From the NCBI GenBank assembly GCA_021904315.1, contig CM038922.1, forward strand, positions 4,067,347 to 4,131,346: 64,000 bases of DNA, written 5' to 3'. This document shows, in pieces, positions 24,592 to 39,800 of this stretch. The stretch is from Sphagnum magellanicum (taxonomy: Eukaryota > Streptophyta > Sphagnopsida > Sphagnales > Sphagnaceae). The position numbers were made by a program, and so were the translations under genes. The notes below the pieces were generated by a model. It saw only the letters and a program-made list of their open reading frames with translations. It was not told the DNA's origin and did no database searches. Numbering within the stretch: the first letter of the stretch is position 1; every line of letters begins with the position of its first letter.

Positions 24592-27500
24592 TCCTTTAAC
24601 ACATGCCAACTTTGAAAATATATTCCAGTACTCTTCATTGGATTTGAATTCATTTGAACAACCTATTTTTAGATCTTTTAATTAGTTCTTGATAATCAAA
24701 ACCAACTTGTCAAAATTTTCAACACCAAGTTGACAATGTTTCAAATTAATGATGACCAAGCTACATACCCATATGTTGCCAATCATTTATAAGCATCTTA
24801 GAGTAAAGAAATATATTTTTGTAAGCTTTTAATTCATTCTTGTTTACTTTAGAATCATTTTTTTGGGGTCCTAATAATAGTCTACTAAAGAAAAACCTAT
24901 ATACATATTTTATTGAAAGTTCTTTCATTCTAGGACAAAATTCTAAATCATTGGTAACATAATGGTAACATTTTGACGCAATATGCTTACAAACAATTGG
25001 CAACATATGGGTATTTGTAGATTACAATGTCCATAAAATCATGTATAAGGGCAATTTTTTCTACACCTTCCCAAGTTCAAAAACCAAAGTGACAAATTAA
25101 AGCACACATCTATTAAAAAGGGACATAATTTTCACATGTTGAATAACTATAGTTGTTAAGGGAGGGAAAAAAAATAAAAATTGAAACGATTAAATATTGT
25201 TTAGACATTCAAAATGAAATTGCCTTACAAATGTATGCATGTGGACCCATTACATAGAAAATCCTAAATGAACAACACTTATCTTCTACCCATAATTCAA
25301 TTACACGTAGATGAACCATAAATGAACATGAAATGTATTTTAACACACGTTTAGAAACACCAAAATTAAACAAAACATCAAAATCCTTTACAACTTAATG
25401 TTTGTGGAATTCCTATATATATTTTCATTAATAGTGTACCATGAGATGCATTGAATGGTGGCCCCTAGTGATCTTTGAAAAATATGATTTTGTTTTTTGA
25501 AAATGAACATTTAACAATCTAGGTTTTTGGGATTATAAAAACACCTTACAAAAAATATTTTTTTGGAATCCTATTGTGTTATTTTTGGTCAATTTTAATT
25601 TGCATTCACCCATATGGTTGTGTTAACATGAATGGAACACATGACATTATGCTCATTAATGTAGTTGTCATAATGTTTAAGTTAGTGTGTTCAAATTTCA
25701 CATATGTTATATATTACCATGTCACAAAAGTCACAATGATCAAATATATTGTTTAGTTGTATAATGATGGAAATTTTGAATGTTTCAAGAACATTAAAAA
25801 TATTTATTATATTATGATATGGTTTTTATTTTATATTGATATAATTGGCTATTAAATTGAAGGTTTAAATTCATTATTGTGACATAAATGAATTGAACAT
25901 GACAATAACTATGGTGGCTTTATCAAAGGTAAGAAGGGCATGGTACTTTATGGTTTTATTTACCATGTTAAGGATTGCCTTATTGGCAAATTGTTATTTA
26001 TTTGAAAACACAACCTAATGCCATTCTGCAAAGATTAACCTCCTAAGCCATATATTTAAATAATGAAGTTGAATGGGCAATGTCATTTGGTGATGACAGA
26101 ACTTTGAATTTGCTAAATGGTATGGGGGTAATAAACATATCGATTCTTGGTTTTGCAATGTAATGCAAACCCAAGAGGCATTCTTTAACTCCTTTAAAAA
26201 AGGCTTAAGAACTTTGAAATGGGAATAGAATGAGTTCATACTATTGACCTCAAATTGAAATCAATTGGTTTGCACAATACAAGATGAAAGAAAAAATCCA
26301 TACCTAAGCTTAGGTTCTTCTTGAATATAAATATTACATATTTACATTAATGCAAACAAAATGAAAATGTTAGCCACACCAAAAAACTTCAAATCACACA
26401 ATGCATGGACTTTCTATTTTTCCCATTGTGTCATTATCTCCCATGTACCTTTGAAACACCTTTAATTTTTTCAACATTGTGCACCTTTCAATAGTTCCTT
26501 CCTCCCTAACCCTAAATATGCAACAAAACCCTAATGCCTTATGTATGTATATAAGGTGAGATTATCACCTCACGAATGCACCTCATGGGCTTAAAAAAAA
26601 TGGAAGCTCATCTATATATGTCTACAGGCTTGCCTAAATAAGTCTTATGTTCTTTAAAAACATTGTCCATTAATTAGGTCATCACAAACCCCTAGTCATC
26701 ATTTACCTAGATCTAGCCATGTTATTCACTCACCCCACATTGATACATGTGTTTCTTATGCTACTTTTCATAGTAAAATTGTTTATCCCATTTCTCCTTT
26801 CCCTAGCTTACAAGTTTTGAAGTCAAATAGCAAGTTATGCTTTAAAAAACCATTAATTGTGATGAACTAATCAAATCAAGTTGTCATAAATATAAAAGGA
26901 ATTGAAATATGGATCTATGGATATAAAAGGATTGGAATAGGAATCAATTGATAGAAAACCATTCTAAAAACATTAACCAACCAATAGGACTAGTGTATCT
27001 ACCTCACTCTTGTGTAGAACAATTGTAACCAAAAAAATAAGGTTGTATACACTATGCACACCCAAGGCAAAAAATATTTAATGCTCCAATCACACCTAAT
27101 GTTTAATTGGTGTTGAGTAGATGTTGAAAAAATGCAAGAGAAATGTTATATTCAAACCAAAAATGTGAGTTAACATTAAAACCTAAGTGGTGTCCCAAGT
27201 GATACCTAATATTAAGTGGGTGATAGCTTATTGTTAAATGAATGTTAACTTAACATAAAATTTTCAAAAAACGTAGATTTTGAACTAAAAGTTCAATGTT
27301 AATTAACAATGCTTCAAAAAGGGACTTCAATTCAATAATAACTTAACAAAATGTTTTTGCATTGTTTTTTTTGCTCACTCACACCTACTAACCTATCCAC
27401 CCACCCACTTATTGACCTACTTACCTATCTACCTACCTATCACCTAACCAACATAATAAAAAAAACATATAAAAAAAACTTACCTCCATCATAAGTGTGA

Positions 27501-27639
27501 ATGATAATGGAAAAACTATTAGAAAGTGTTTTTCTGTAATGCGTACATGATTATAGTCATTCCAAAATGACCTATGAAAAAAATTATAAATGTACATGTG
27601 CAGAGGACTCTGCTGAATGTGAAAATAACATCTGGGACT
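24592..27639. other. AT-rich intergenic DNA
   Basis: No gene or mobile-element domain is recognisable. CCTA-rich tetranucleotide sequence occurs at about 27385-27445. Isolated CCCTAA words occur near 26507-26535. Confidence 0.45.
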
Positions 27640-28700
27640 AACTGCCAACACCCCCGCCTTGTACAAAACCAGCAACTACAGTCACCCCACATAGGAAAAG
27701 GCCTGCTGCTGGGCCAGGCTGAACCAGCTGGTACCTGCACGGGCGGGTACCTTCACCCTCTTGAGTGAGGTATCCTGAGATTTAATAAAATTTCCTTACT
27801 TTGCGGATACCACTGAAAGAGGGTACAGCGGGTGAAACTAGGCCCAAAGACAGGGTGAAGACAGGGTGACTTTAGGGATAACTCTATTATTTTGTACAGT
27901 CCCTCTGGAATTTCAACTCACCTTGCCATGTGGCAAAAGCACCTTCAGTAGGCAGAAAGTCTCTTCAATTGAAGAATGAATCTTCCATGCAAGGAGGTGC
28001 TTTCAGAAAGAGAAGGGATCCTCCTAATGACACTGATGAGTGGAAGGGGGGACCCCAATGCATGGGCTGTATGTATGAGTCAGTGTGTTTTTTTATTGCC
28101 AGGTTTTCGCCAAAATTCGACCTGAAAAATACAAAGGATTTTTCATGGGAAAAATGGTCCAAATTCGCCAAATTTTGAAAAGAAAAGAAATTCAAATCGC
28201 CAGATTTTTACAATAAGTTCCAGGTAGCCAAGAATATAGAAGGATCCTGGTTTTTTTAAAAATTTTAAACTTTCATATCTGGCATGTAGCCAGAATTGGC
28301 TAAATTAGTTTCTGGATGGTTGCCACCTTGGCTACATCACAAAATCCTTAAAAAAAAAAACCCTGGTATGAATAAAATCACACCTCAAGGCTCAAAAAGA
28401 GAGACCTCTCCACGTGGCAATGACAAGCAAGTTGGGTTCTGCGAAAATGGTATCAGGTATCCAGCATCTGGCTGGTATCCCCATATGCTGAGTCAGCATG
28501 AAATGAGCATGCTGAGTCAGCATGGAATGAGTATGCTGAGTCAGCATGGAATGAGGAAAATTGCAACCTTTTTTCCCCATTTCTTTCTTCCTAATTTCTC
28601 CAGCCAGTTCTGGATGAAAACCATTACAGGAAATTCATAGGCAGCAGCCCCCCCCCCCTTCATTGTTATATACTTGTGGAACAAGCCCCATAGGACCCCA
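27640..28700. other. GC-richer island of unknown origin
   Basis: Base composition is clearly less AT-rich than the surroundings (for example GGCCTGCTGCTGGGCCAGGC near 27700 and ACGGGCGGGTACC near 27738). It contains a short direct CAGGGTGAAGACAGGGTGA, repeated GTAGCCA words (28224, 28286) and the 24-bp palindrome array. No long ORF or known domain is seen. The sharp composition change suggests an inserted, possibly non-autonomous, element. Confidence 0.4.
28485..28555. repeat. 24-bp tandem repeat, each with TGCTGAGTCAGCA palindrome
   Basis: The 15-mer ATGCTGAGTCAGCAT occurs three times (28485-28499, 28509-28523, 28533-28547) with an exact 24-bp period and AAATGAGC/GGAATGAG spacers. Each copy is a palindrome around TGAGTCA, a core bound by bZIP proteins of the AP-1/GCN4 type. 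The period equals eight codons, so an ORF across it shows an eight-residue repeat; I do not consider that ORF a gene. Confidence 0.85.
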
Positions 28701-28797
28701 TTCCCACCTAAGAACATGATGAGCCTTGTAAGGTGAAAACCCATTACAATGGTGATATGGGTTCTCAAGGGCACCTCCTTTAGTTGAGTATGGGCTT

Positions 28798-28823
28798 ACC
28801 CTAAACCCTAAACCCTAAACCCT
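28798..28823. repeat. Interstitial telomere-like CCCTAAA repeats
   Basis: About three and a half copies of the plant telomere unit CCCTAAA are followed, at 28937-28948, by the opposite-strand form GGTTTAGGGTTTAGG. The two face each other about 115 bases apart. Confidence 0.85.
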
Positions 28824-29166
28824 TGCACTACTTGTTGTGTGTTTGGGTCATCAAAATACATTGTATTCTTGGCTCAAGTTGGCCCAAGAAGTTGCCTCCT
28901 TGAGTCAATTAGGGTGGGGCTGATGATTTGTTGGGTTTAGGGTTTAGGTCGTATATATATCCTTCTAGAATCTATGACAAAAGACTAACCTAGCCTCCAT
29001 GGAAGAATAGACTTCTCCATTGAATTCCGAAACCGCAAGAGTACTTTCTTTCCACATAGTGCATAATTCCACCAACCAAAACTACATAATTCCATAAGTG
29101 TATCACATCTCTCTCGGATGATGTGTGCCCGCACTTTGGTCATGGTTCCCAATTCATCTTCATGAG

Positions 29167-29300
29167 ACTCGGGCACATCCATAAAAATAATAATTCCCGC
29201 CTAGAACACCATCCCAAAACTCGGGCACATCCATAAAAATAATAATTCCCGCCTAGAACACCATCCCAAAACTCGGGCACATCCATAAAAATAATAATTT
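29167..29300. repeat. 52-bp perfect tandem repeat (2.6 copies)
   Basis: The unit beginning ACTCGGGCACATCCATAAAA starts at 29167, 29219 and 29271. The first two copies appear identical over all 52 bases and the third is partial. The identity suggests a recent duplication, or an assembly artefact. Confidence 0.9.
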
Positions 29301-29586
29301 GGGTTGGGTAGGCTACTTGAAGTTAGCAGGCGTTCATGACCATAACTATACAACTTCACTCCATAGCAATTAATGGCTCGTTACGGTCGTATTCTCCATT
29401 TGGAATCCACTAATTCTCATGGGCAAGATTGAATATTCCATTCAACACAGGTGCATATTATGTACAGGTGCTGATTATGGAGTCCCAAATCGGCAGGCCT
29501 TGCTGATTCTGGGTAGAGTTCATATAATAGCTGTTAATAATGCCAGGGAGTGGCCAGGGCTTTCAGTCCATTCCAACAAGCTACTA

Positions 29587-30068
29587 GCTTGCTTGCTTGC
29601 TTGCCCATAGCCCCTGCCTATCAGGCTCATTACGAGTCGGAATCAGCCAAACCTGCCCACTCTCTATGATACATGAAAAAAAACTTATTTATTTCATAAT
29701 TATTTTTCCTTAAAAAAAGTATGGGCTAATAATAATGTCACCTCCCTTCAGCTCCCTAATGGGGTCGAGCAGGCTCATTACGAGTTGGAATCTGCCAAAC
29801 CTGCCCACTCTCTATGATACATGAAAAAAAAACTTATTTATTTTCATAATTATTTTTCCTTGAAAAAAGTATGGGCTAATAACAATAATGCCACCACCCT
29901 TCACCTCCCTAATGGGGGTGAGCAGGCTCATTACGAGTTGGAATCAGCCAAACCTACCCACTTTCTATACTACATGAAACAAAACTTATTTATTTCATAA
30001 TTATTTTTCCTTAAAAAAAGTATGGGCTAATAATAATAATACCACCACCACCCTTCACCTCCCTAGTG
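29587..30068. repeat. ~150-bp tandem repeat, three copies
   Basis: Units start with CAGGCTCATTACGAGT at 29622, 29770 and 29923 (periods 148 and 153). Each contains CCAAACCTGCCCACT (CCAAACCTACCCACT in the third), an AT-rich centre and CACCTCCCTAATGGGG or close variants. Differences are mostly small indels in A runs and AAT repeats. A GCTTGC microsatellite (29587-29604) precedes the array. Confidence 0.88.
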
Positions 30069-31181
30069 GGGGGCGGGCATCTAGGGCAGCCAGAAATTAA
30101 ATTAAATTAAATTAGACAGGTAACTTGACCTACTCTATGGGGTTCCATTAGATCTTTCTCCAGTGCGGTGCTACTGGGTACTAGGCTAAACCCTAGTACA
30201 GACCCAAATGGGAAAACTAACTGCAGTTCAAAAGCCCCTATATCCGCGCAGGCAAGGCAAATGCGGAGAGAGTGCCGCTATTTTTTTTCCATTGCAGAGT
30301 CAGCACCCCTCCGGGGGGCGGGGGGGGGGTTGGAATCCCCGCTATCTTAGCCGATAAAATTCCGTCTATTTTAGCGGACCTGCTATTGTAGAAGCTACCA
30401 ATTCTGTCCCATAACTTTTTACCTTCTTCCCCCTTCCCCCTCCCACTATACACCCCCCCGCCCCAAATAAAGGGGGGGGGGGGGGGGGTTTTAAAAGGTG
30501 AAGGGTTTGTTTAGTTTTTTTTTTTTTTTAAAAATTAAAAATTTCCAGAATTAGGGTTTCCAAAATTAGGGTTCCCAGACTAATTTAGTTTTTAAAATTT
30601 TGAAAATTTTGCCAAATTTCAGATCTCACAAAATTGGGGGAAAATTCCCTGATTAATTAGCACATATCCATATCCTTACATTATACCTAGTCATGATAAT
30701 CACCTGTAGTTCACTTTTTTTTTAAGAAAAATTTTCCTTTTCTTGTTTTAAAAATAAAAATAAAAATACCTGTGTAATGAAAACTTTTGGGTCTTTCTCC
30801 AAATGCTGTGCGTTAATAAATAAATAAATACATAAATAAATAAATAAATAGGTAGCCTACTAATTTAAGAACCCAGAGTAATAATAAAAAGTTCAACTCT
30901 TTTAGGGCGAGTTTAGGCAGTTAAGCGGTTGGCGAGTTTACGCAGTTAAGCAGTTAGAGAGATAGATAAATGGATAGATAGATAGATGGATGGATGGATG
31001 GATGGATGAATAGTTGGATGGATGGATGACTATTTGCCTTCCCTAAACTAGAGAGAGAAAGAGAGAGAGTTGGGTATCGATAAATTTGGAGGTGCCGCCA
31101 GAAAAGGGGAAGCTCCTCCCCCCCCAACCCCCCCCGCCATGTGTTTCTCTCTGGATTGCCTCCAGACGTTGCAACTGCAAC
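30069..31181. other. Repeat-rich region upstream of GAPDH
   Basis: It contains G/C homopolymers (30311-30330 and 30472-30488, the latter 17 G), an AAAT run (about 30815-30851) and a GATA/GGAT microsatellite (30958-31028). Two CT/GA runs lie near the promoter. The antisense ORF through 31508-30954 is judged spurious. Confidence 0.55.
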
Positions 31182-31188
31182 TATAAAA
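31182..31188 (+). promoter_or_regulatory. Candidate TATA box of the GAPDH gene
   Basis: TATAAAA lies 359 bases upstream of the start codon. It is followed by the CT-rich stretch CTTCTCTTCTCTTCTCTTGC, common near plant transcription starts. If used, the 5' UTR would be about 330 bases. This is inferred from position only. Confidence 0.35.
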
Positions 31189-31540
31189 AACATGTGCATC
31201 GCCGTGACTGCTACCATCGCCTTCTCTTCTCTTCTCTTGCTGGTGTTTGTTGTTGTTATTGCTCCTTGTTTTGTGCATGATCTTCCATACTTTCGTTGCA
31301 AGCTTTTCAGATATTCTTGTTGCTCTTCATAAAAGGATTTTGGATCCGATCTGCCAACGAAACCTCCAAAGTTCCTAATTTTGAGTTTGTCCAGAGTTTG
31401 TCCTCCTGTTTTGCTGCTGCTGATCGGTGCCTGGGCTTTTAGTTTTTTACTTGGGGTTTTTCCCAAACTCTTGTTTTCTTCGCCGCTCGCTACAACTCCC
31501 AAGTGCATTTTCAGGGATCAAGAAAACTCGATCTGTAGCT

Positions 31541-35169
<3,629 letters not shown>

Positions 35170-36146
35170 TGAGTACACAAATGCAATCCACACCTCATCC
35201 ATGAGAATTTTCCAGCTGCATTTGGAGTTCCAAATTTTCACAAAGTATTATGATGACCTTTTACAAAAGACTATAATGTCCTTGCATAGTTTGTAGATAG
35301 TGTTAAGAACTAGTAAATTCCCGAATTTACTAGTGGAACTAACAGTGGAGATTTGCGAAGCATCAAAATCAAAACATTTTTGTGACGGCAACTTTTTGCA
35401 ATCAGTCTTCACTTTTTGGGATTCTTCCTTCGTGTTCTGGCAAATTGCCTTTGCATTTTGAGTCATTTGTTGGTAAGCTTACTCTTGCATTCTATACCAA
35501 TAATTGACATGTTCCTTGGACATGGATACCTCTTGTGATGTTGGATGAAGTTGTACCATACCATGTTGGATGGCATGGTAAAGTGCCTTCCCATCAGTCA
35601 TTTGTCAGTTGATCTTTGCCGCTGATCCAACCATTTAACAAAAGCATTTATGTTTACAAATGCTGGTACCCATTTTTCCAATACACTTCCTTTGGTAAAC
35701 ACAGGATACATATCCCCAAATTTTTTTATTAATTGTTAGATTGTCACAAAATTCATCATCTATGAATGCATTAATAACTGGAACCCCATGACTGGGGGAA
35801 AAAAGCTCTGGATTAATCAAAGATTATTTTTAATGTCAATTCAAGAATCTCACTATTAAAAATAATGACTCTATTTGCATTTGATTTTAAAAAAATGAAT
35901 TATATATTTGTATATGGCATAATGCGCAATGCCAAATATATTTTTTCAAATGTCTTAATAATTGCAAAATTCAAATAGTACAATTATGGTGAAAAAAATT
36001 CATATTCACATAATATTTATCAATGATGATGTAGTGAAGAAGGTTGGTGTTTGCTTTAACTCAAATTGAAAAGCTCAAAATGTTCTCTATGTGAAGTGTG
36101 ATGTTAAAGGGTAATTTTTTGTAAGACTGACTTATTGGTATTTGTT
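35170..36146. other. GAPDH 3' region and AT-rich DNA
   Basis: It should include the GAPDH 3' UTR. No clear AATAAA close to the stop was identified. Small ORFs are not recognisable. Confidence 0.45.
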
Positions 36147-36365
36147 AGATTTTCTAATGACATGTTCATTACATGTTCATGATGAATTCAACTGATTACC
36201 TTTTTTTTCCATTCGAAGCATCAAGTGATTTAGATTTTCTAATGACATGTTCATTACATGTTCATGATGAACTCAACTGCTTACCTTTTTCTTTCTATTC
36301 TGTGCATCAAGTGATTTAGATTTTCTAATGACATGTTCATTACATTTCATGATAAACTCAACTTC
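36147..36365. repeat. ~86-bp tandem repeat, 2.5 copies
   Basis: Units starting AGATTTTCTAATGACATGTT begin at 36147, 36232 and 36318. Each contains ACATGTTCATGATGAA or a close variant, and the first two end GCATCAAGTGATTT. The third copy is truncated and lacks bases in ACATGTTCATG. Confidence 0.88.
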
Positions 36366-36591
36366 TGTAACTAGATTTCTCTTTCTAGTTAATATCAGGT
36401 TGTGGTCCTCATCAACTTTGTCTTGTTCCAAGATCTTATTAAATTATCTTGTGCATAATTGTGTACAGTTGTTATTTTCTATAAATGTTAAATTTCATAT
36501 TTGACATGGAATTTTGTTGTCCCAATGTTACTAGGAGAACTCACAAAGTGCATAGGATTTATAGGATCATTGTACATTTTTCAAGATAAAC

Positions 36592-36864
36592 GAGGTTAGA
36601 TATAAGCAGCATGATGGGTAGGCCAAAATTTTGAGCATAGTATTTTGTGTGTTGGGGGCATTATTCATGTCTATTTACAAGGGGCCTGTCATATTTAACG
36701 GTTTGGTATCGAAAGCAAGTCCACCAAATTCTATGTTGCTAAGTAAACTTTTTTGGGAAACCTCATTATGGGGCTTGAAGGGTGGGGTATTGATAAATGG
36801 ACCTTCGGAGGTCTTTGTCTCATCTTTCGGTCTTTCACTATTGGCTTCAAGACTAACTTAAAGG
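36592..36864 (+). pseudogene. WAT1/MtN21-related transporter exon remnant
   Basis: The frame from 36592 reads EVRYKQHDG, a TAG stop (36619-36621), then AKILSIVFCVLGALFMSIYK and GPVIFNG. This matches the membrane segment of plant WAT1-related (UMAMIT/EamA) transporters that follows the conserved GQAK motif and ends in YKGP. After a frame change the DNA from about 36793 reads DKWTFGGLCLIFRSFTIGFK, resembling the next conserved segment (W..GGLCLI). It ends AAG|GTAAATG at 36862, which looks like a splice donor. A stop, a frameshift and no visible neighbouring exons indicate a gene fragment. The family call rests on motif recognition only. Confidence 0.5.
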
Positions 36865-36899
36865 TAAATGTTGTTTTTCACTATGAGATGCAGAGTTGT

Positions 36900-39800
36900 C
36901 TACAGTTGGAAAGACCCCATTGTTTTATGGGGTTTGAATAAAGAAATTTAGTGATCTTGAGCAGAATTATGGTTTTAATTCAAATCAACAAGGGGACATG
37001 TGATGATGTTTTGCACATTAAAATGGTCATGTTAGGTCCAAAGTTAGGACATGAATATTGACAATAAAGTCATATAGTGGGTAATTTTTTTGAACAAAAA
37101 AGGTGAAATCACATTTTAGGGGCAAATTGCATTAATCCAACTTGAATTTGTATATCATGTTTGCATCAAGAGTGGGTGCATGGATACAAATGAATATTGC
37201 ATGTACATTCCACATACCCTAGAAAGTTCACAGAACCTTACAAAAATTCATTTCACACTACAATTTGCAAAGGGTGTTCAAAAAAGGGTAGATGGGTGCA
37301 AGTATAGAAATAGGAGCTAAAAATCATGTCAAATAATGGTGAAAATTGTGAACTTTGTTACATATGTTTTTTTTTTTTTGACATTTTAAAATTATATTAA
37401 TCATTCCAAGTTGTGTTAAATAATTAATATGAAAGTTGAGGAATTCAAATTAAAAGTTCATTAAATTAAGTTTTGGATTTTGGTTTTTTTTAAAAATGTT
37501 TGAACTTGAATAGGTGCTATGTCAATTGTAGTTAATTTTACAAAGGACTAAGTAAAGGACTATTGTAATAACATAAATTTGATGGTAAAAAAATTAGATG
37601 ATAGCAAGTTACTACCCAAGTTCAAAAAACACTCACAATTTAAAAGATATGGAATTAAATTTTTTTAAAAATTCAAAGTATTTTTCAAATTTTAAAATTT
37701 TCAAAAATCTTTTACCACATGTAAATGGGGTGTAATGTGCATGACATCCAAAACAAAGTTATAGTTTATGATATAAAAAGACAAAACCAAAAATAATTAG
37801 CATATTTTGGTATGATTCAAAATTATGATAAATTTTTAAGATGAAAGACAAAATCTAGCAAAATTTACACACTTTGAAAAATTCATATTTATTCAACAAT
37901 GATTAACACAAAACATGTGATTTATTGGGGCAACTATATGTATTTTTAATAACAAGTTGCAAAATATTTCATTCAAAAATTCTTTCATATGAAAAAGTGA
38001 AAAAAGACTAAAAAGGATTCATAATCCTTTTGTAAAGTAATACTATTGGCTCCTATCTATGTACTTGCACCAAAATGATTTCACATTACTTTAAACACTG
38101 TCAAGATTGCAACTATTTCCTAAAGTTGAAAGCAAAGACCAAGAATTATTGACATTTGATCATGCACAAATGAAATGAATAATTTGAAAGCAATGCATCC
38201 AATAAGAGACCTTTGTAGTCACAAAAGACTAGAAACACATAGTATTAAATGCACAAAGTCCTTTGATACATCTATTCCACTAATGTTTATTCATTATTGA
38301 GAGTGGAAGAAAAGGAATCCCATGTTTGTAAAACTGAAGATTGTAGTCAATTTGATAGAAACACATATGTAGCCTTAAAACAATCAACACCTTACCTTCA
38401 CTTAACTATCAATGTGAAAGGTACATCTTGAAAGTCACAAAAACACTGACCTAGATTCAAACTCAAATTTGACACTAAAAACTATACATGCATGAAACAA
38501 GATGTGGAATTCACAAGCTTTTACTCTTTCACCTCATATGTTGGATGCAATTGGGACAAAAAAATTGTCAAGGTTGTTTGTAACATCTTCAACTAAACAA
38601 TTTCAACATACATGTTTAAGTGTTGTAATAGCCACACAAAAAAACCAAATGAAAGTCACCATGGATAATTGGTCATTAGGTTGCAAGCGAAATCAATTGT
38701 TAATGCACATTGCATTCTAATATCAATGTAAGTACCATGTAGTTCAAAAAAATGACAAATGCATGTCATGGGTAATCTTGGATAGTGGATGTTAATGTTT
38801 ATTAAGTTTGCAAAATCTAAAGATTATTTTGCCTTTACATATGCTAATTGAAATTTTGTGATGATACGAGGGAGAATTTGTATTAAGTGTGCGTTCTTTT
38901 CATAGAGATCTATGATCTCAATCAATTTTGCATTGACTTTAACATGCTTAACCTATGATCCCTTGCCTTCACAACATAATTTAGTCGATTGTTTTTCTCT
39001 CTTTTTCTCTCTATTCACAAAAAAATAAAATGATGCATAGATCTAGTGCATTGGGCTAGGTATTAGGTATGTAGATATACAAAATTATGGAAACACATTT
39101 TGTGTTATAAAGTTTCTTAGATTGCAGACAGTTTAACAAGGACATTTCTAAAAAATCATAATTTTTATGGCTGAAAAAGTTTGTTCTAATGTATTGAAAA
39201 CATTGATTACATCAAAGAATGAATAGTTGATGAGCAGTGAGAATAAAAACATACACAAAGAATGGAAAGTGCCTCCATTTTGGTTGTGATGTCATCTTCA
39301 TAACCCCAAAGTAAACCATTAACTTCCTCAATACTTTGACCTTTTTTCCCTATTGATTGTAGTTGTTTATCATGGTTTCTAGACTGCACACCAGCTGTAG
39401 ATCCCCTTTAAAATCAAGGTGCCCAAAGAAATTTTATTCATTTTAAGAATACACAAAATCAACAAGGAATACAAATGACTAAAATCCTCCTACCCAAAAT
39501 GTAAAGAAAATATCAATACTAGTAAGTCGTTAGTGTCAAAAGGGAGGCATGGTGCGTTACTTATGTATCTAGGAGAATTTCTTGCATCTTTTTGTTCTCA
39601 ATCTTGAATATTGATTATTGTTTATAAACACCTAGACCCCAACTTCAAGGTGTTGTGGCCCATCATCCAATTCCTTGATACATTCTTTGGATGTCGATTG
39701 ATAACAAGAAATTTCACCAAAATGTGATGAGATTACCCAACTCCCCACTCTTGCCCTCAAACTGTGGCTATAATGTGGATTGACAACTTAAGGAGATCAC

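Noticed and set aside
28296-28640. 114-codon ORF containing MLSQHGMS-like repeats
   Set aside because: The repeats come from the 24-bp palindrome array; the rest has no coding character.
30954-31508. 184-codon antisense ORF upstream of GAPDH
   Set aside because: Its C-terminus is encoded by GATA/GGAT microsatellite and GA repeats, it has no recognisable domain, and it overlaps the GAPDH 5' leader.
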